This document shows positions 35,117 to 44,139 of a stretch of DNA of 64,000 nt, piece by piece. Both the position numbers and the translations under genes were made by a program. This DNA is from Kineococcus sp. NBC_00420 (lineage in GTDB: Bacteria > Actinomycetota > Actinomycetes > Actinomycetales > Kineococcaceae). The stretch is from positions 1,550,001-1,614,000 of the forward strand of contig NZ_CP107930.1 of assembly GCF_036021035.1 (NCBI RefSeq), written 5' to 3'. The notes under the pieces are model-generated. The model saw nothing but the letters and a program-made list of their open reading frames with translations, ran no database searches and was not told where the DNA came from. Within the stretch, counting starts at the first letter, position 1; every line of letters starts with the position of its first letter.

Positions 35117-35854
35117 GTGGAGGTTCGTGCGGAGGCGGTCGCAGCCGCGGTCGACGACGTCGCGCAGGTCCTCGCCGAGCGGGGCGACCCGCTCGACCTC
35201 GCCCACCGCGTGGTGCAGCACTGCGCGACGCTGCTCTCGGCGAGCGCCGTGGGCTTCCTGGTGGAGGACGGCACGGGCCGGCTGGGCCTGCTGGCGGCGT
35301 CCTCGAGCGAGGCGCGGGTGGTGGAGCTCCTCCAGCTGGAGACCGAGGAGGGTCCCTGCCTGGACTGCCACCGCTCGGGCACGCCCGTGGTCTCCCCGGA
35401 CGCGGCCGACCTGGCCCACCGGTGGCCCGTCTGGTCGCGGGCTGCGAGCGAGCACGGCATCGTGTCCGTCCACGCGGTGCCGGTGCAGCTGCGCGGACGC
35501 ACCATCGGCGCCCTCAACCTGTTCCGCGACCACGAGGGTCCCTACTCCACGGTGGAGACGGACGTCGCGCACGCCATGGCGTCCTTCGCGGCCGTCGGCA
35601 TCAGCCAGCTGGAGGCCAGTGCGCAGGGCGAACGGCTGCGGGACCAGCTCCAGGCCGCGCTGGAGAGCCGCGTCGTGCTGGAGCAGGCGAAGGGTGTCCT
35701 CGCCGAACGGCACCGGATCCACCCCGACGAGGCGTTCGGTCTCCTGCGCACGCAGGCCCGCAGCGAACGCCGTCGCCTCCTCGACGTGGCGACCGAGGTC
35801 GTCGGGGCCACGCCGGGCGGGGTGGGCGCCGACGCGCGGGCCGGCCAGGCCTGA
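35117..35854 (+). CDS. GAF-ANTAR domain protein (putative RNA-binding antiterminator)
   Basis: 245 residues. A GAF sensor domain covers about 12-160 (LAHRVVQHCATLLSASAVGFLVED, EEGPCLDCHRSGTPVVSPD, LRGRTIGALNLFR) and an ANTAR domain about 175-230 (LESRVVLEQAKGVLAERHRIHPDEAFGLLRTQARSE). ANTAR domains bind paired hairpins in nascent RNA and prevent termination. The GAF Cys pair in CLDC might sense redox or bind a ligand. I chose the GTG at 35117, which has GGAGGAGG five bases upstream, over an in-frame GTG 27 bases earlier. Confidence 0.88.
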   Translation: MEVRAEAVAAAVDDVAQVLAERGDPLDLAHRVVQHCATLLSASAVGFLVEDGTGRLGLLAASSSEARVVELLQLETEEGPCLDCHRSGTPVVSPDAADLAHRWPVWSRAASEHGIVSVHAVPVQLRGRTIGALNLFRDHEGPYSTVETDVAHAMASFAAVGISQLEASAQGERLRDQLQAALESRVVLEQAKGVLAERHRIHPDEAFGLLRTQARSERRRLLDVATEVVGATPGGVGADARAGQA

Positions 35855-35867
35855 CCGGCCGGGAACC

Positions 35868-36194
35868 TCAGCGGCGGGTCCACGTCCGCTGCACGAGCTG
35901 CTGGGTGTCGACGCTGCCCGACGACTCGCCCCGCAGGTCGGCGAGCAGTGCGCTCGCGAGGTCGAACAGCTTGACGTTGTGGGTCTGCGAGACCTGCGAC
36001 AGCTGCTTGAACGCCGTGTCGTCGTCGCACCGGGTGAGGGCCATGATGGCGCCCTTCGCCATGTCGATCACCGGTCGTCGGGTGAGCGCGGTCCGCAGCT
36101 GAGTCAGCTCGTTGCGCAGGGTCTCTACGTCGTCGTGGGTCTCGTAGCGGTCTTCGACCTGTGTCCGCGCACCGCGGGGCGAAGCGTCGTGCAT
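35868..36194 (-). CDS. ANTAR-domain-only protein
   Basis: 108 residues. A coiled N-terminal stretch (VETLRNELTQLRTALTRRPVIDMAKGAIMAL) leads into a single ANTAR domain (RCDDDTAFKQLSQVSQTHNVKLFDLASALL). With no sensor domain, it may pair with another ANTAR protein or be controlled through its coiled coil. It converges with the GAF-ANTAR gene, 13 bases apart. ATG at 36194 with GGAGG about 10 bases upstream. Confidence 0.82.
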   Translation of the reverse strand: MHDASPRGARTQVEDRYETHDDVETLRNELTQLRTALTRRPVIDMAKGAIMALTRCDDDTAFKQLSQVSQTHNVKLFDLASALLADLRGESSGSVDTQQLVQRTWTRR

Positions 36195-36298
36195 CCTCGT
36201 GCGTCCTCCACTGGAGCCGTCCCCGTCGCGTCGGTCGACGGCGGGGCGGTTCGCGCAGCGAGGTCTGGGCGGTGCGAATCCGTGACGAATGGTACGGG

Positions 36299-36340
36299 GA
36301 CGCGGTCCCCGCGGCACGCCGACACCGCGGGGACCGCGTC
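36299..36340 (-). terminator. strong hairpin after the aldo/keto reductase gene
   Basis: A 16-base perfect stem (arms GACGCGGTCCCCGCGG and its complement) closes a 10-base loop, six bases past the stop of the leftward aldo/keto reductase. There is no clear U-tract, which is common for actinobacterial terminators. It also separates that gene from the ANTAR gene. Confidence 0.75.
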
Positions 36341-36345
36341 GGACG

Positions 36346-37401
36346 TCAGCCCGGGAGGTGCGGGGCGAGCAGGCTGAGGTCGGCGGGCGAGAGCCGGTCC
36401 GCGGCCGTCGCCGCCTGGTGCCAGTGCGGGTAGCGCAGCGGGACGGCGCTGACCGCGTCGAGGCGGGCCCGCTCCTCCTCGGTGAGGACGAGGTCGGCCG
36501 CGGCGAGGTTGTCGACCAGCTGGTCCTCGGTGCGGGCACCGATCACGACCGAGGTGACGCCGGCTCGTCCCAGCAACCAGGCCAGCGCGACCTGCGCGGC
36601 CGAGACCCCGTGCGCCGCTCCGACCTCGACGAGGACGTCGACGGTGTCGTAGAGCTTCCCCTCGTCGTGGACGGGGGGTTCGCTCCACTCACCCAGGTGT
36701 CGCGAACCGGCGGGTGCGGTGACGTCGCGCCGGTACTTCCCGGACAGCAACCCGCCCGCGAGCGGACTCCAGACGAGGACCCCGAGGTCCTGGTCGAGGG
36801 TCAGCGGGATGAGTTCGTCCTCGGCGTCGCGTGACTGCAAGGTGTAGTGGATCTGCTGGGAGACGTAGCGCTGGTAGCCGTGCGCGTCGGAGACGGCGAG
36901 CGCCTTCATCAGCTGCCAGCCCGCGTAGTTGGAGACACCGACGTAGCGCACCTTGCCCGAGCGCACCAACGTGTCGAGGGCCTCGAGGGTCTCCTCCAGC
37001 GGGGTCTGGCCGTCCCACTCGTGGATCTGGTAGAGGTCGATGTGCTCGGTCCGCAGCCGCTTCAGGCTCCGCTCGGCCGAGCGGACGAGGTGGTAGCGCG
37101 AGGCGCCGCCGTCGTTGGGTCCGGCGCCCACGACCATCCGGGCCTTGGTGGCGAGCAGGACGTCGTCGCGGCGGCCCTCGAGGACCTCACCGGTGATCTC
37201 CTCGCTGAGACCGTCGGAGTACACGTCCGCGGTGTCGAAGAGGTTCACGCCGGCGTCCAGGGCCAGGTCGACCTGGCGGCGCGCCTGCGCGACGTCGGTG
37301 TTCCCGACGGCGGCGAAACCTCCCTGTCCACCGAACGTCATCGTCCCCATGGTGATCGTCGAGACCCGCAGCCCCGACCTTCCGAGTCGTCGGTACTCCA
37401 T
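36346..37401 (-). CDS. aldo/keto reductase
   Basis: 351 residues, a TIM-barrel NADPH-dependent carbonyl reductase. Catalytic Asp and Tyr are in NLFDTADVYSDG, Lys in LLATKARM and His in LYQIHEWDG; the C-terminal NADPH site is VTSVVIGARTEDQLVDNL. WSPLAGGLLSGKYRRD is also typical. The sequence is closest to the YajO/YhdN-like group; substrate unknown. ATG at 37401 chosen to match the family start MEYRRLGRSGLRVS. Confidence 0.92.
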   Translation of the reverse strand: MEYRRLGRSGLRVSTITMGTMTFGGQGGFAAVGNTDVAQARRQVDLALDAGVNLFDTADVYSDGLSEEITGEVLEGRRDDVLLATKARMVVGAGPNDGGASRYHLVRSAERSLKRLRTEHIDLYQIHEWDGQTPLEETLEALDTLVRSGKVRYVGVSNYAGWQLMKALAVSDAHGYQRYVSQQIHYTLQSRDAEDELIPLTLDQDLGVLVWSPLAGGLLSGKYRRDVTAPAGSRHLGEWSEPPVHDEGKLYDTVDVLVEVGAAHGVSAAQVALAWLLGRAGVTSVVIGARTEDQLVDNLAAADLVLTEEERARLDAVSAVPLRYPHWHQAATAADRLSPADLSLLAPHLPG

Positions 37402-37465
37402 GGGCCGGACGCTACTCCCCCACCGGCACCCGACGTCCCCGGCACCCGGTGGGGGCCGCTCCCGC

Positions 37466-37942
37466 TCAGGTGGAGACCAACGCCACACCCCACGCGGAGG
37501 GAACGCGGTTGGGCCTGCTCGCCCTGAACACCACCGATCCGGTGTCGGGAACGAGGAACTCCTCGATCTCGTGGGTCTTCTCGTCGCAGTCCAGGTCCTC
37601 CTCCGTGCCGTTGAGGTTCAGCTCGACGCTGCCCCCGCCGGTGCAGGCGTAGAACGCGCGGACGGTGCTGTTCGCGGTGAGCCCCAGGGACACGCTGCCG
37701 TCGGTCTGCGCGTCACCGGCGGCGCCTCCCATCGACGGGCCACCTGCGGCGAGCGCCGCGTCGTCGACGATCGTGGTGACCGCGTCGAGGTCGGCCGAAG
37801 AGGTGCTCGGTGCGTCGTCGTGAGAACAGGAACTCAGCGCACCCAGCAGGGCGAGCAGGGCCACCGGCCCCGCTGCCTGCACCCGGAACACGCCCCGACC
37901 GCGCCGGGATGCTCGGGTGGGCGCCGACGCGACACGGTCCAT
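37466..37942 (-). CDS. putative lipoprotein, unknown function
   Basis: 158 residues. A basic N-terminus and hydrophobic stretch (about 25-40, AGPVALLALLGALSSC) end in the lipobox LSSC, predicting a membrane-anchored lipoprotein. The mature part has a short Asp/Ser/Ala-rich linker and two Cys (YACTGGGSVELNLNG, EDLDCDEKTHEIEE) that could bridge. No family recognised. ATG at 37942. It follows the CAP-LGFP gene by 53 bases on the same strand. Confidence 0.7.
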   Translation of the reverse strand: MDRVASAPTRASRRGRGVFRVQAAGPVALLALLGALSSCSHDDAPSTSSADLDAVTTIVDDAALAAGGPSMGGAAGDAQTDGSVSLGLTANSTVRAFYACTGGGSVELNLNGTEEDLDCDEKTHEIEEFLVPDTGSVVFRASRPNRVPSAWGVALVST

Positions 37943-37995
37943 GATCGAACCGTAGCGAGCCCCACCCGTTCCTCGCAGGCGATCGAGCGTGCGAC

Positions 37996-39423
37996 CTACA
38001 GCGTGCGCGTTCCCCGGGCGACCGAGTGCAACGCCACCGCGGTCTTCCCGGTGGCGACGGTGACCGTGCCGCCCTGGAAGTCCTGCTGGAGCCCGCCGGA
38101 CACCGCGCGGGGTTCGGAGACGGGGTAGCCGAGGGCACCGGTCTCCCACCCGCGGGCGGCCCAGACGGCGCGGACGGCGGTCGGGACGGTGTGCGTACCG
38201 GTGGCGGGGCTGGAGTAGATCGAGCCGCCGGTGAAGTGCTGCCCGGAGCCGCCGCCGACGAGGCCGCCGAAGAGGTTCGAACTCGGGTAGCCGAGCGTCC
38301 CACCCTCCCAGCCCTGCGCCCCCCAGGCCGACCGGACCGCACCGGCGACGACGTGGGTGCCGGCCGCGCTGGAGTAGAGCGAACCGTTCTGGAAGGCGGC
38401 GTAGGAACCGGCGGGCAGGGCGATCGCGGTCGACGTCGGGAACCCGAGGGCGCCGTTCTCGTACCCCGTCGCGCCGTAGGCGTCGAGCAGCGCACCACCG
38501 AGGGCCTGGGCCCCCGTCGCGGGCGACCAGTAGACGATCCCGCCCTGGAAGCGCTGCGCGAACCCGTTCCGCACGGCGAACTCCGCACCCGTCGGGTAGC
38601 CCAGCCAGGAGTTCTCGAAACCGAGGGAGGCCCAGCGGTCGCGCAGCGCGCCGCGGACGACCTGCGCGCCGGTGGCGGGGTTCCAGTAGATCGACCCGCC
38701 GGCGAAGCTCTGCGCGTACCCGCCGTCGCGCAGGGGACCGATCTCGCGCGACATCGGCAGGCCCAGGAAACCGGAGTTCGCCCCGGTGGCCCCGTAGGAC
38801 TGCAGGATCGCGCCCTTGACGGGGATCCCCACGTAGCTGCGCGAACCGTCGGTGTTCGCGGTCACCAGCGGGGTGCGACGCGGCGAGCCGAAGTCGGCGA
38901 CCCAGTAGGACCGCCAGACGGTCCGGCCACCGGAGTACAGGGTGGTGTAGACCAGCCCGATGCCGACGGTGTTGTACTGCCCGTCCTGCAGGACGGCGCG
39001 GTGCGGGTCGGACTTCATCCAGGTGTCGACGGCGAGGTCGCCGTTCTCGAGGCCGTGGGTGTCGGCGTTGCCCATGTCCGCCGTGGCGACGATCTCGCCC
39101 CAGCGCGGGAAGTCCGAGAGCAGCGTGGAGAGGTTCGGGTTGTGCTTCATCCCGTCGCCCTGCCCGAGGACGTCGGCCCAGTTCTGGGCGACGGTCTCCA
39201 GCGTCGGGTCGAGGGTCACCGCGGGCGCGCCGACCTTGGCGCGCTCGCGGTTGAGCCCGTCGAGGATCTGCTGCTGCTGGGTGGTGGCGGAGACCACGGG
39301 GGTGAGGACCTGCGCCGCTGCGGACGCCGACGAGGCCGTGACCACTTGGGCGACACCCGCACAGGGCAGCGCGACGAGCGCGGCCAGCAGCGGGGCGACG
39401 AGTCGAGCACGAGGGTTCTTCAC
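37996..39423 (-). CDS. secreted CAP-domain protein with five LGFP repeats
   Basis: 475 residues. The signal peptide runs to about residue 36 (ends SSASAAAQ). A CAP/SCP domain follows (about 48-190: LNRERAKVGAPAVTLDPTL, AQNWADVLGQG, HRAVLQDGQYNTVGIGLVY). Then come five LGFP repeats of about 50 residues, each with a Gly-rich [LY]G[FYL]P core (LGLP, LGYP, LGFP, LGYP, LGYP). LGFP repeats are thought to bind the cell envelope, so the protein is probably exposed on the wall. Role of the CAP domain unknown. GTG start at 39423. Confidence 0.88.
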   Translation of the reverse strand: MKNPRARLVAPLLAALVALPCAGVAQVVTASSASAAAQVLTPVVSATTQQQQILDGLNRERAKVGAPAVTLDPTLETVAQNWADVLGQGDGMKHNPNLSTLLSDFPRWGEIVATADMGNADTHGLENGDLAVDTWMKSDPHRAVLQDGQYNTVGIGLVYTTLYSGGRTVWRSYWVADFGSPRRTPLVTANTDGSRSYVGIPVKGAILQSYGATGANSGFLGLPMSREIGPLRDGGYAQSFAGGSIYWNPATGAQVVRGALRDRWASLGFENSWLGYPTGAEFAVRNGFAQRFQGGIVYWSPATGAQALGGALLDAYGATGYENGALGFPTSTAIALPAGSYAAFQNGSLYSSAAGTHVVAGAVRSAWGAQGWEGGTLGYPSSNLFGGLVGGGSGQHFTGGSIYSSPATGTHTVPTAVRAVWAARGWETGALGYPVSEPRAVSGGLQQDFQGGTVTVATGKTAVALHSVARGTRTL

Positions 39424-39582
39424 CCCTTAGTGATCGTCCTCGGGTCGGTGTCACGACAGCGACCGCCCGGGGTACCCCCGTCCGGAGTCTTCTAGATGAC
39501 TCTCGGTGACGGAGAGTCCGCGTCACCCCTCCTCATCGGCGACCTCCCCGGGAAGTCCAGGAAGATCGCCGATCGAACGGGG

Positions 39583-41469
39583 TCAGAGCTTCTCGATGGC
39601 CGCGGGTCGCTGCTGGGCGGCGCGGACGCGGGCGACGTCGAGCTTGTCGCTGCGGTCGAAGGAGTAGACGCCGTTCTGCTCCTGGAAGACGTCGGTCAGC
39701 TGCGTGTAGCAGTAGCCGAACATCAGCGGGTCGTTGAGCAGGACGCCCGTCAGCCCCTCGAAGCGGTGGTGGAACTCCTCCTCGGTGCGCGGCGGCTCGC
39801 CGTAGCCCCAGGACGAGGTCGCGCCCCGGTCGACCTCGGGGTTGCTGGCGGCGACGTCGGGACGCCACCAGATCCCGCCGAACTCGCTGCAGAACCACGG
39901 CTGGCCCTGGTACGGCAGCGACCAGGGGATGCCCTCGACGCCGTAGTCGCCCTCGTGGCCGCCGTAGTTGGTGTGCGGACGGTCCTGGGGCAGCCCGGAC
40001 ACCTCCTCGGCGAACTTCGCGGGGTCCTGGGTGTAGTTGTGCGAGTCCCACACGTCGGACTCGAGCACGCGGTGGGAGTAGCCGGACGTGTCGAGCACCG
40101 GTCGCGAGGTGTCCATGGCCTTGGCGGCCAGGAACATCGCCCGGGTCACGTCGTCGAGGACCTGACCGCGGTCGGTGAGCGGCTGACGGGTCTCGTTGAG
40201 CCCGCACCAGCCGACGATGGAGGGGTGGGAGTAGTCGCGCTCCAGCTCCTCCAGCCACTGCGACACGAAGTTCGACGTCGGCTGCTGGTGCTCGCCGCGG
40301 ACGCTGCTGCCCTCCTCGATCGCCCCCCAGTCGCCGAACTCCCCCCACACGAGGTAGCCGAGGCGGTCGGCGTGGAAGAGGAAGCGCTCCTCGAACACCT
40401 TCTGGTGCAGGCGGGCACCGTTGAACCCGGCGTCGAGGGCGAGCTGGATGTCCCTGACCAGCGCCTCGTCGCTGGGCGCGGTCATCAGGCCGTCGGGGTA
40501 GTAGCCCTGGTCGAGGACGAGGCGCTGGAAGACCGGCCGGCCGTTGAGCAGGACGGCCTTGCCGTCGATGCTGACCGAGCGCAGCCCGGCGTAGGTCTCG
40601 ACGGTGTCGACGACCTCGCCCGCGGCGTCGGTGAGGGTGACGGTGAGGTCGTAGAGGTGGGGGTCCTCCGGGGACCAGAGCCGGACGCGGTCGCTCGGCA
40701 CCACGAGGGTGAGCCGCGGGGAGAGGTCGAGGTCGGCGCGCACGGTGGCGCCGACGACCTCCCCGGCGGCGTCGCGCACCGACGCCGTCAGGGTCCAGCC
40801 GGCGCGGTCACCGACGGACCCGGTCCCCGTGCGCCGCAACGGCTGCTCGAGGTGGAACGTCGAACCGGCGACGTCGGGGGTGATCCGGGGTCGGCCCAGC
40901 GACACGTCGGCGACCGGTTCGGCCCACACGGTCTGCCAGATCCCCGTCGTGCGGGTGTAGAGGCACTCGTAGTTGTCGTAGCGCGTCGACTGCTTGCCGC
41001 GGGCCTGCGGGCCGCGGTGGTCGTCGCGGGCGCGGACGACGACGGTGACGGTGCCGCTGCGGTGGCCGAGGTCCGCGGTGAAGGGGGTGAACCCGCCGCG
41101 GTGGCGCACGATCTCCTCGCCGTCGACCCACACCGTGGCGTCGTGGTCGACGGCCCCGAAGTGCAGCAACGTGCGACGTCCGGCCCAGGCGGGCGGGATG
41201 CTCACCTCACGGCGGTACCAGACCGCCGCCATGAAGTCGGTGTTCGCGATCCCGGAGAGCTCGGACTCCGGGGCGAACGGCACGGTGATCGTCGCGGCCA
41301 GGTCGCGTCCGAGCAGTCCGCGCTCGAGGCCGGAGTCGCCGGCGTCGACCTCGAACCCCCACGTCCCGTTCAGGGTGATCCAGTCGGCGCGGACCACGGA
41401 GGGCCGCGGGTACTCCGGACGGGGAACCGGTCCTCCGACGACGACGGCGGTGGTCTGGTCTTCGGGCAC
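39583..41469 (-). CDS. glycoside hydrolase family 2 enzyme
   Basis: 628 residues: N-terminal sugar-binding jelly roll (about 30-190, WYRREVSIPPAWAGRRTLLHFGAVDHDATVWVDG), an immunoglobulin-like middle domain and a C-terminal TIM barrel. Acid/base Glu426 lies in GLNETR and the nucleophile Glu529 in CSEFGG. Family 2 includes beta-galactosidases, beta-glucuronidases and arabinopyranosidases; the GH51 neighbour suggests plant side-chain sugars. No signal peptide, so it is cytoplasmic and works on imported oligosaccharides. GTG at 41469 with GAGGAG six bases upstream. Divergent from the transporter operon. Confidence 0.88.
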   Translation of the reverse strand: MPEDQTTAVVVGGPVPRPEYPRPSVVRADWITLNGTWGFEVDAGDSGLERGLLGRDLAATITVPFAPESELSGIANTDFMAAVWYRREVSIPPAWAGRRTLLHFGAVDHDATVWVDGEEIVRHRGGFTPFTADLGHRSGTVTVVVRARDDHRGPQARGKQSTRYDNYECLYTRTTGIWQTVWAEPVADVSLGRPRITPDVAGSTFHLEQPLRRTGTGSVGDRAGWTLTASVRDAAGEVVGATVRADLDLSPRLTLVVPSDRVRLWSPEDPHLYDLTVTLTDAAGEVVDTVETYAGLRSVSIDGKAVLLNGRPVFQRLVLDQGYYPDGLMTAPSDEALVRDIQLALDAGFNGARLHQKVFEERFLFHADRLGYLVWGEFGDWGAIEEGSSVRGEHQQPTSNFVSQWLEELERDYSHPSIVGWCGLNETRQPLTDRGQVLDDVTRAMFLAAKAMDTSRPVLDTSGYSHRVLESDVWDSHNYTQDPAKFAEEVSGLPQDRPHTNYGGHEGDYGVEGIPWSLPYQGQPWFCSEFGGIWWRPDVAASNPEVDRGATSSWGYGEPPRTEEEFHHRFEGLTGVLLNDPLMFGYCYTQLTDVFQEQNGVYSFDRSDKLDVARVRAAQQRPAAIEKL

Positions 41470-41617
41470 GAGCTTCTCCTCAGTGGGTTGCTGCCTGGAG
41501 GTCGCTGGCCGCGATCGGCGGGCGTCCGGAGCGTTCCCGGGGGCACGACGCGCCAGCGGTGCGGGCCCCACTCTGCCCCGTCGCCAGGCTCTCCGGCAAC
41601 CGCGCCACGCCGTCCTG

Positions 41618-41629
41618 TGCATCGTTGCA
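41618..41629. promoter_or_regulatory. candidate LacI-type operator 1
   Basis: TGCATCGTTGCA, one mismatch pair from a perfect palindrome TGCAACGTTGCA, a form common for LacI-family operators in actinobacteria. A near-copy lies 34 bases to the right. Confidence 0.55.
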
Positions 41630-41651
41630 AGGCGGGTCTCCCGAAGGTCTA

Positions 41652-41663
41652 TGCAGCGTTGCA
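41652..41663. promoter_or_regulatory. candidate LacI-type operator 2
   Basis: TGCAGCGTTGCA differs from operator 1 at one base and is likewise one step from a perfect palindrome. The two centres are 34 bases apart, near three helical turns, so two repressor dimers would lie on nearly the same face and could control both divergent units. Confidence 0.55.
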
Positions 41664-41771
41664 AACGGCGTGCTAAGTTCCGCAGCACTGAACGGGACGG
41701 TGCGGTTCCTGGCGCTCACGCGTCCGGGCCGCACTGCCACGACCGCCAACGACGGCAGGGACGGATCTCGA

Positions 41772-43139
41772 GTGAACAGTCATCCCCCGACACCCCCGGC
41801 ACGGGGTGCCCTCAGCCGGCGCAGCCTGGTGCGCGGCGGCCTCGCCGCCGGTGGGCTCGGCCTCGTGGCCGGCACCTCCGGCTGCGGCTCGGCCCTGTCG
41901 GCGGGTCTCGTCGGCAGCGAGCTCGCGCCGGGAACCACGCAGTTCTGGAACCTCTTCGGCGGCGGCGACGGCGCCCGGATGATCCAGATGGAGGACGAGT
42001 ACCGCAAGCAACAGGGCAGCGAGAAGTCCCTGGAGGCGGCGACCTTCGCGTGGGGCAACCCGTACTACTCGAAGGTCACCCTGGCGACGCTGGGCAACAA
42101 GCCGCCGGACGTCGCGGTCTCGCACGCCACCCGCGCGGCGAACCTCGCCGAGGCCGGTCTACTCTCCCCCATCACCGACGAGGTGCTCGCGGCCGGCGGC
42201 CTCACGGCCGACTCCTTCACCGAGAAGGCCTGGGAGTCCGTCAAGGTCGACGGCGTTCCCTACGCGCTCCCGCTCGACACCCACCCCTGGGTCGTGTTCT
42301 ACAACACCGAGGTCCTCGACAAGGCCGGCCTGGTCGACTCCGACGGGAAGCTCAAGCCGATCGAGGGCACCGACGGCTGGGAGGCCGCGATGACCGCGGC
42401 CAAGGAGGCCAGCGGCCAGTGGGGCATGACCACCGGGTCGGTCGGGGACAACTCGAACTGCTGGCGCATGGTCAACACCCTGTACTTCCAGACCACCGGT
42501 GCCCCGGAGTTCCTCTCCGACCAGGGCACCAGGCTCAGCTACGACGAGGGCATCCTCCACGACGTCCTCGTGCTGATCCGGTCCTGGGCCGAGAAGGGCC
42601 TCATGCCCTCCAACGCCGACACGGCGGGCGCGGAGTCCTCGATGTTCACCGGGAAGTCGGGCTTCTTCCTCAACGGCGAGTGGGAGGTCACCACCGCGCA
42701 GGGCATCGAGGGGCTCACGTTCGGCATGGCGGCCTTCCCCACGCTCTACGACGAACCCGCGGCCCACGCGGACTCGCACACGTTCATCCTCCCCAAGATG
42801 GACCGGGACGAGGACCGTCTCAAGCGCGCCATGGGCTTCGTCAAGTCGATGCTCGACCAGAGCATGACCTGGGCCGCCGGTGGGCACATCCCCGCGTACG
42901 CCGAGACGTTCAACAGCTCCGAGTACGAGAACCTCGAGCCGATGCACGACTACGCGGAGGCCGCGAACTACGCGAAGTACGACTCCCCCGCGTGGTACTC
43001 GGGGTCGGGTTCGAACTTCGAGAACGTCATCGGGTCCGAGATCGGGCTGGTCATCCAGGGCCTGTCCAAGCCGGAGGCGGCCCTCGCCTCCATCAAGTCG
43101 CAGCTGGGCAGCTACGCCAAGACGGCGAACCCCTTGTGA
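41772..43139 (+). CDS. sugar ABC transporter substrate-binding protein (family 1)
   Basis: 455 residues. Twin-Arg N-terminus (SRRSLVRGG) and a Cys following TSG near residue 36 mark a Tat-type lipoprotein. Body: TQFWNLFGGGDGARMIQ, GNKPPDVAVSHATRAANLA, VPYALPLDTHPWVVFYNTEVL, MFTGKSGFFLNGEWEV. Ligand probably arabinose-containing oligosaccharide, judged from the adjacent GH51. GTG start. First gene of SBP-permease-permease-GH51. Confidence 0.9.
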   Translation: MNSHPPTPPARGALSRRSLVRGGLAAGGLGLVAGTSGCGSALSAGLVGSELAPGTTQFWNLFGGGDGARMIQMEDEYRKQQGSEKSLEAATFAWGNPYYSKVTLATLGNKPPDVAVSHATRAANLAEAGLLSPITDEVLAAGGLTADSFTEKAWESVKVDGVPYALPLDTHPWVVFYNTEVLDKAGLVDSDGKLKPIEGTDGWEAAMTAAKEASGQWGMTTGSVGDNSNCWRMVNTLYFQTTGAPEFLSDQGTRLSYDEGILHDVLVLIRSWAEKGLMPSNADTAGAESSMFTGKSGFFLNGEWEVTTAQGIEGLTFGMAAFPTLYDEPAAHADSHTFILPKMDRDEDRLKRAMGFVKSMLDQSMTWAAGGHIPAYAETFNSSEYENLEPMHDYAEAANYAKYDSPAWYSGSGSNFENVIGSEIGLVIQGLSKPEAALASIKSQLGSYAKTANPL

Positions 43140-43197
43140 ACCGGCCGATGAGCAACCGGACGCTGACGTCCCGGACGACGCCTGGAGGCGATCTGCA

Positions 43198-44139
43198 GTG
43201 AGCACCACCCTCGACCGGCCGGTGACCGGCCACGGCGGTACCCGCCCCAAGGCCGCCGTGTCCGAGAACCAGACCCGGCCCGCCTGGCTCTTCGTGGCCC
43301 CCTTCGCCCTGTTCTACCTGGCGTTCCTGCTGGGCCCGTCGATCTACATGTTCATCGCCAGCTTCTTCGACACCAGTCTGGTCAAGACGGGTCTCGGGAC
43401 GTTCGCCGGCTTCGCGAACTACGCCGAGATGCTCGGGAACCCGTCGTTCTGGTCGTCGATGTGGCACACCCTGCAGTTCACGATATACACGGTCCCGCCG
43501 CTCGTCGTGCTGTCGTTCGTGTTCGCCGTGCTCGCCAACCGGATGACGCGTGGTTCCTGGTTCTGGCGCCTCGCGTTCTTCGTGCCCTACATCCTGCCCT
43601 CGGCCACGGTGTCCCTCATCTGGGTCTTCGTCTTCTCCGCCGACACCGGGATCTGGCCCACCATCCAGAAGTGGTTCGGCGCCGAGGCCCCGACGCCGGT
43701 CCTCGCCAGCCCGACCTTCGCCATGGTGGGGATCGCGATCACCACGATCTGGTGGACGATCGGCTTCAACTTCATCCTGTACCTGGCCGGCCTGCAGGAC
43801 GTTCCGCGCGAACTGTACGAAGCGGCCGCCCTGGACGGCGCCACCCCGTGGCAGCAGATCCGCTACCTGACCATCCCGATGCTCAGCCGCACGACGACGC
43901 TGGTCATCCTCCTCCAGATCATCGCCAGCCTGAAGATCTTCGACCAGGTCGCGATCATGACCGACGGGGGGCCCGGCATCAGCACCGAGGTCGCCCTGAC
44001 GTTCATCACCCGCGCCGGTTTCACCGACAACCGCATCGGGGCCGCCGCCGCCGCCTCGTTCCTGCTGTTCATCGTGATCGTCGTGATCGCCGTCGCCCGT
44101 CAGCTCATCGAACGTGCCCAGGAGAGGAGGGCGGCCTGA
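43198..44139 (+). CDS. sugar ABC transporter permease, MalF/UgpA type
   Basis: 313 residues, six membrane segments, EAA loop EAAALDGATPWQQIRYLTIP, and MTDGGPGISTEVALTFI. GTG at 43198 with GGAGG about 10 bases upstream, 58 bases after the binding-protein stop. Its stop shares one base with the next start (TGATG). Confidence 0.92.
   Translation: MSTTLDRPVTGHGGTRPKAAVSENQTRPAWLFVAPFALFYLAFLLGPSIYMFIASFFDTSLVKTGLGTFAGFANYAEMLGNPSFWSSMWHTLQFTIYTVPPLVVLSFVFAVLANRMTRGSWFWRLAFFVPYILPSATVSLIWVFVFSADTGIWPTIQKWFGAEAPTPVLASPTFAMVGIAITTIWWTIGFNFILYLAGLQDVPRELYEAAALDGATPWQQIRYLTIPMLSRTTTLVILLQIIASLKIFDQVAIMTDGGPGISTEVALTFITRAGFTDNRIGAAAAASFLLFIVIVVIAVARQLIERAQERRAA

Larger units (their letters stand above)
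41470..41771. other. divergent control region between the GH2 gene and the transporter operon
   Basis: 302 bases without a gene. It contains the two TGCA-type palindromes at 41618 and 41652. I could not read a convincing -35/-10 pair on either strand. Confidence 0.6.

Noticed and set aside
41625-41679. TTGCAA elements as -35 boxes in the GH2/transporter gap
   Set aside because: No matching -10 at 16-19 bases on either strand; they are better explained as operator halves.
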